Shown here piece after piece: positions 60,500 through 64,000 of a DNA stretch of 64,000 nt. The stretch is from Viscum album (Eukaryota; Streptophyta; Magnoliopsida; Santalales; Viscaceae). A program made the translations under genes and the position numbers. Numbering within the stretch: the stretch's first letter is position 1; each line of letters starts with the position of its first letter. The notes under the pieces are model-generated. The model did no database searches. It was not told the DNA's origin and worked only from the letters and a program-made list of their open reading frames with translations. The stretch is from NCBI GenBank assembly GCA_963277665.1, contig OY728125.1, forward strand, positions 1,717,354,889-1,717,418,888, in the 5' to 3' direction.

Positions 60500-61500
60500 G
60501 AGCAGCTGCTCCCTTAGCACCAACCTGCTAGTGCTTCCTGTAGAACCTCTGTAGATGTAAAATAATTCTACAAAACTGGTACTCCACTAGTGGTCTAAGA
60601 AAATGTGTAATATAATTTCCTTACATACCTCACTGGATGAAAAGAACATGAGAAAGATCCGATATAACTTCCCCTCCTGACTAGACACCTAGCTTCCCAC
60701 TATCTTGACTAAGATTCTCATAGTAGTGCTTCATGCTCTCAGAAGTCCCACTCCATGATTGTTCAACTACCTATCAAGTACTGAAACCCTCTTTCAGGAT
60801 CCCCTCTGAAATGAGATCCCAATTAACCACTTCTGAAAATTTCTTCATCCTAAATATATTCACCTAGGACTTAATTTTACACTTAGATCTATCCTAAAAT
60901 TGTTTTTTTGAAGAAGACTCTTCTTCCGCCAAAGATGGAAAAAATTATGTAAATCTATGAAACGTCCAGCATATTCCATTATAGACATGCTACCTTATGT
61001 CAAATGAATAAACATTGAAGCCTACTATTGCCTCAGTGTGTTTGGATTGAAGTTCTATAAGAACATATCTAGAATATCCTTCTATAACATCTCTTCAGTC
61101 TTTCCAGTTCGTACCTGAATGTCCCTCCAGCGCTTCGCTGAACCCCATAGTATATAAGCAGCCAACTTGAACCTCCTCTCAGTCGGTGTATCAAAATGGT
61201 CAAGTATAATCTCTATATATTCAATTAGAATTATTCTCCCTTAGGTCCACCCTTTCTAGTAAAAGTAGGATGGTGCTGCAGCTGAATCTCCCCTATCAAC
61301 TCTGAAATTCTGTTCTGAAACTGTCCTGGGTCTCTCTCCATGAAGTGCAAGAAATGAGAAATGTTCTCTCAGAAATGTTTCCCTTTTTCCTCATCCTTAA
61401 CCAATGGTTCCTCAAGCTCCCTATCTGGAAGTTCATTTAGGGACATACCCCTCAGTCTATCCCTCATCAATCGTTGTAGAGACATACTTCTACAGAGTCA
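60500..61500 (-). pseudogene. Element E gag
   Basis: Minus-strand fragments MRDRLRGMSLNELPDRELEE, FQNRISELIGEIQLQHHPTF, TRKGGPKGE and FRYELERLKRCYRRIF lie upstream of the protease in the position of gag. The zinc knuckle is decayed (about 60370-60410). The assignment rests mainly on position and on similarity of the N-terminal part to other chromovirus gags. Confidence 0.6.
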
Positions 61501-62212
61501 AACACATGTCTCAGGTCTCATAACACAACCTTATAACATTTATGTAAGAGGATAAAGTAACACAAAACGTTTCAACATGTATGTTCCCCTTTTCATGCCA
61601 CATGGTCAAGACTAATTCCTTTTTCACTACCCTTAACGATTATACACCTAGGTCTTGGTTAATAGGAGCATATTCATTCTCATTAATTAATTCATCCATT
61701 AATTAATGACATTATCTCAAATTAATTAATTAAAAAATTATGTAATTTCTCAAACTCAATTCATCAATCAAGGTTCTTAGAAAACAATCATTTATTCACA
61801 TTTTGAATAATTATTTCAAACCCACAACAAGGAAAAACAGTTCAAGTTAAACAACTTACCCATAACCCATTTTCCCATGACTGCCTAGAATGATGCCTGT
61901 TACACCAACCATGAGAGGCTATATTGATGCATGAAGACTCAAATATTGTACCACTTTAGGCCACGAATCAAAATTCAAATTTTTTTAAAACAAATATCAC
62001 ATAACACCATTAGTTTTTCACCCAAGGTGAAATAATATTCAACTGTAATAAAAAACAATAAGCACAACAATCACACCCTGAGCACTTGGATTTCCCCCCG
62101 TACATGGGTTCGTAACTCCCATACACAAGGTCATTAGAAAGCCTCAACTCATCCTAGTCTCTTGCCTACCTTTCCCAAAATAGTAATACAAAAGAAGAAG
62201 AATGAAAAGAAA
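61501..62212 (-). other. Element E leader
   Basis: About 700 bp between the primer site and gag without coding sequence. It contains an ATTAATTAATT cluster at 61679-61735 similar to the tract in the LTR. Confidence 0.5.
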
Positions 62213-62228
62213 ACCCCTCTCATACAAC
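62213..62228 (-). promoter_or_regulatory. Element E primer-binding site (decayed tRNA-iMet)
   Basis: The minus strand reads AAGTTGTATGAGAGG just after the LTR end, one base shorter and one mismatch from GTTGGTATCAGAGG. Confidence 0.65.
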
Positions 62229-62230
62229 TT

Positions 62231-62645
62231 TGTAACGTCCCAACCCTGGAGCCACTTAACGGTTCCCCAAGCCGGTTGGCCACATGCCCTCAAGCACACC
62301 TCCACATACACCGGAGGGTGCTGACTAGAAATGAGGGTTTGGAATGTTAGTCTTAGGGATACTATACCCTCTGTTATAAGAATGAGGTACCAAAAAAATA
62401 ATATAAAAATAACTAAGTACATAATCATATAAGTAACCCGAACAATACCATGAAATATGGTAGTCAAAACAAAAAAAATAAAATACTCAACTGAAAAGTA
62501 AATCATGCTATGAAAATGCAAGTGCCAAGTCTCTATAATGAACCTCAAAGTAAAGACATAATGACTCCAAAACAGGTCTCAAACTGCATCTGGTTTCCTC
62601 TCTCATTTTCTAATCCCAAACTGCAACCCATCACAGGGCCTTTGT
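62231..62645 (-). repeat. Element E 5' LTR (part)
   Basis: TGTAACGTCCCAACCC onwards aligns with 42363-42777, including AAGCCGGTTG and CCTCCACATACACC. It is cut by F after CCTTTGT. The rest lies beyond the window. Confidence 0.88.
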
Positions 62646-64000
62646 TGTAACGCCCTGACCCCAGTTACCCAGAGTCGATGTATCATTACATAACATTTGC
62701 ACGATACATGGAAATCATGTCCCGAAACTTTGATCAGTTTAGTAGCCTTGGAAATACTCGATACATTCATATGTTTTAAATTACATTATAAAATGAAAAA
62801 CTACAACACACTTGTTTCCATAGACCACACCTATATCCACTCAGACTATCCCAGCAGGTCAGTCATAAAATACTTCTTCGCATCATGGGAAAAATAAAAC
62901 ATAGAAATGGGTGAGATCAGATGCTCGGTAAGGATAACAATATAGCGGGAACTTTCATAAATAAGTATAAACATTTAAGGAAATGTATAAGACTAAAACA
63001 AAATCCTTTTAAACTTGAACTTAAGAATAATATGGAAAATATAAAATCAAATAATTCCATTTACATATTCACATGGATATTATATTAGTGTAATAATCAT
63101 ATGCAATATCAATAGCCACTTTAATAATAATGGAATGCATAATGCAAGACTTCATAACCACATAGTCAAGGCCTAGTGCCAAGACTAAAAATAAGATTTT
63201 TTCAAGGCCTTGTTCCAAGACACTACTTTGTCTCATGAGACCTACCGTTTCATCAAGGAGCTATAGCGGGCTCCACGTATCACATAATAAGTCCAATACA
63301 TTCATCATATGAAAAGGTTTTAACATAACATAAACGTTAGTATTAAAACTAGCATAAAAAATGTCAATACTTTATCCATAAACCATGAATGGTGTAAAAA
63401 TAACACATCCACAGTCAAACATATCACAAAACCTTTAATACAATACGAAAGTTTTTTATCATAAAAAATCAACTTTAAATAATCTTAAAATCCATCAAAG
63501 GATGTTGACATAGATGAAATAAAAACATTTGTTAGAGAAATATCTTTTTATATTTTGAAATCATTTAAAAGTCATATAATTATAAAAGAAGACATTTTTT
63601 TTTGAAAATTTTCTTATAATATTTTTAGGGAAGCTTCGATGATGTTATAATGGTGGAAAATAGCCACACTAGCCATGTAAGATAAAAAAACATTATTACC
63701 TTAATTTTGTCGAAATGGCCATAAAGTACCTTGTTTGGAAAACGATGGAAAGATTCCTTTCAAAAACACATAAGGTCAAATAAGGGTATAAATGAATTTA
63801 CCCCACTATTTATTAAATAGTAAAAATGTTCTGAAATATATTTTTTTGAATCATGGATGTGGATGATAAAGAGGTTCCAGTAGTAATTACATATAAACAA
63901 CCTCGGATAATGAAGAGATTGTGAAATTAACCCTTACCTTGTAATTTTACTCGATCGAGGGTATGTTAACCTCATGTATAACAATTAAACCATTATTATT
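62646..64000 (-). mobile_element. Element F: second C-family LTR, inverted, inserted in E
   Basis: Starts TGTAACGCCCTGACCCCAG, the exact reverse complement of the C LTR end, and follows that LTR backwards: GAGCTATAGCGGGCTCC at 63258, the TTGGCA repeat at 63165-63225, GTCAACATCC-type sequence near 63500 and the 36-nt block at 63938-63973. The window ends inside it, so it could be a solo LTR or a full element. Confidence 0.93.

Larger units (their letters stand above)
42363..64000 (-). mobile_element. Element E: Ty3/gypsy chromovirus carrying two nested insertions (right end outside window)
   Basis: Similar LTR starts at 42363 and 62231, a polypurine tract beside the left LTR, a primer site beside the right LTR and a minus-strand gag-protease-RT-RNase H-integrase-chromodomain order define the element. 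Without C and F it would be about 9.7-10 kb. Element C split the left LTR and F split the right LTR, so E predates both. Several catalytic residues are changed, so it is inactive. Confidence 0.88.

Noticed and set aside
1..64000. Host protein genes, tRNA, rRNA or CRISPR-like arrays
   Set aside because: No frame outside the transposable elements has family motifs, and no cloverleaf, rRNA core or regularly spaced repeat-spacer structure was seen.

Overview
The window looks like intergenic heterochromatin from a flowering plant with a large, retroelement-rich genome. Almost every base that can be classified belongs to an LTR retrotransposon or a LINE. No host protein gene, tRNA or rRNA could be supported. 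The background is very AT-rich. Only the LINE, the Ty1/copia insertion and short patches inside some LTRs are GC-richer. The plant lineage cannot be fixed from the sequence; the copia gag resembles families I associate with monocots, but that is memory, not a search.

Layout. 1-9712: element A (+), a Ty3/gypsy-like element with LTRs of about 4.3 kb and a 2.1 kb interior holding only gag remnants; its 5' end lies outside the window. 9713-14994: element D (-), a very old Ty3/gypsy pol with protease, RT and RNase H remnants, readable only by ignoring many stops and shifts. 15000-24798: element B (-), a structurally complete chromovirus with 2.41 kb LTRs, a perfect 5-bp target duplication and a decayed gag-pol. 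24804-26878: unassigned AT-rich DNA with a TA/TG microsatellite. 26880-36190: a plant L1-type LINE (+; DUF4283-type ORF1, endonuclease, RT, zinc knuckle, RNase H), split by a Ty1/copia element (-, 27913-31430) that has lost its reverse transcriptase. 36200-42362: unassigned AT-rich DNA. 42363 to beyond the window: element E (-), a chromovirus with 2.3 kb LTRs. Its left LTR is split by element C (+, 44160-56311), the best preserved element here, a Tekay/Del-like chromovirus with 3.57 kb LTRs. Its right LTR is split by element F (-, 62646 to the end), a second copy of the C family.

Nesting gives the order: LINE before copia, and E before both C and F. B lies beside, or inside, the much older D. 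None of the elements seen whole can encode all its own proteins. C comes closest, with an open stretch covering protease and RT, but its frame is broken by stops, many at tryptophan codons.

The most unusual signal is in the long LTRs of A, C and F. Downstream of the TATA box the two families share a putative splice donor, modules spaced about 185 bp apart, a segment of exactly 36 nt bounded by AG and GT, and a later pyrimidine tract ending in AG. This looks like an exon-intron architecture built into a retrotransposon LTR. The same families, and probably E, carry a repeat with the core TTGGCATGA at an equivalent place near the LTR 3' end.
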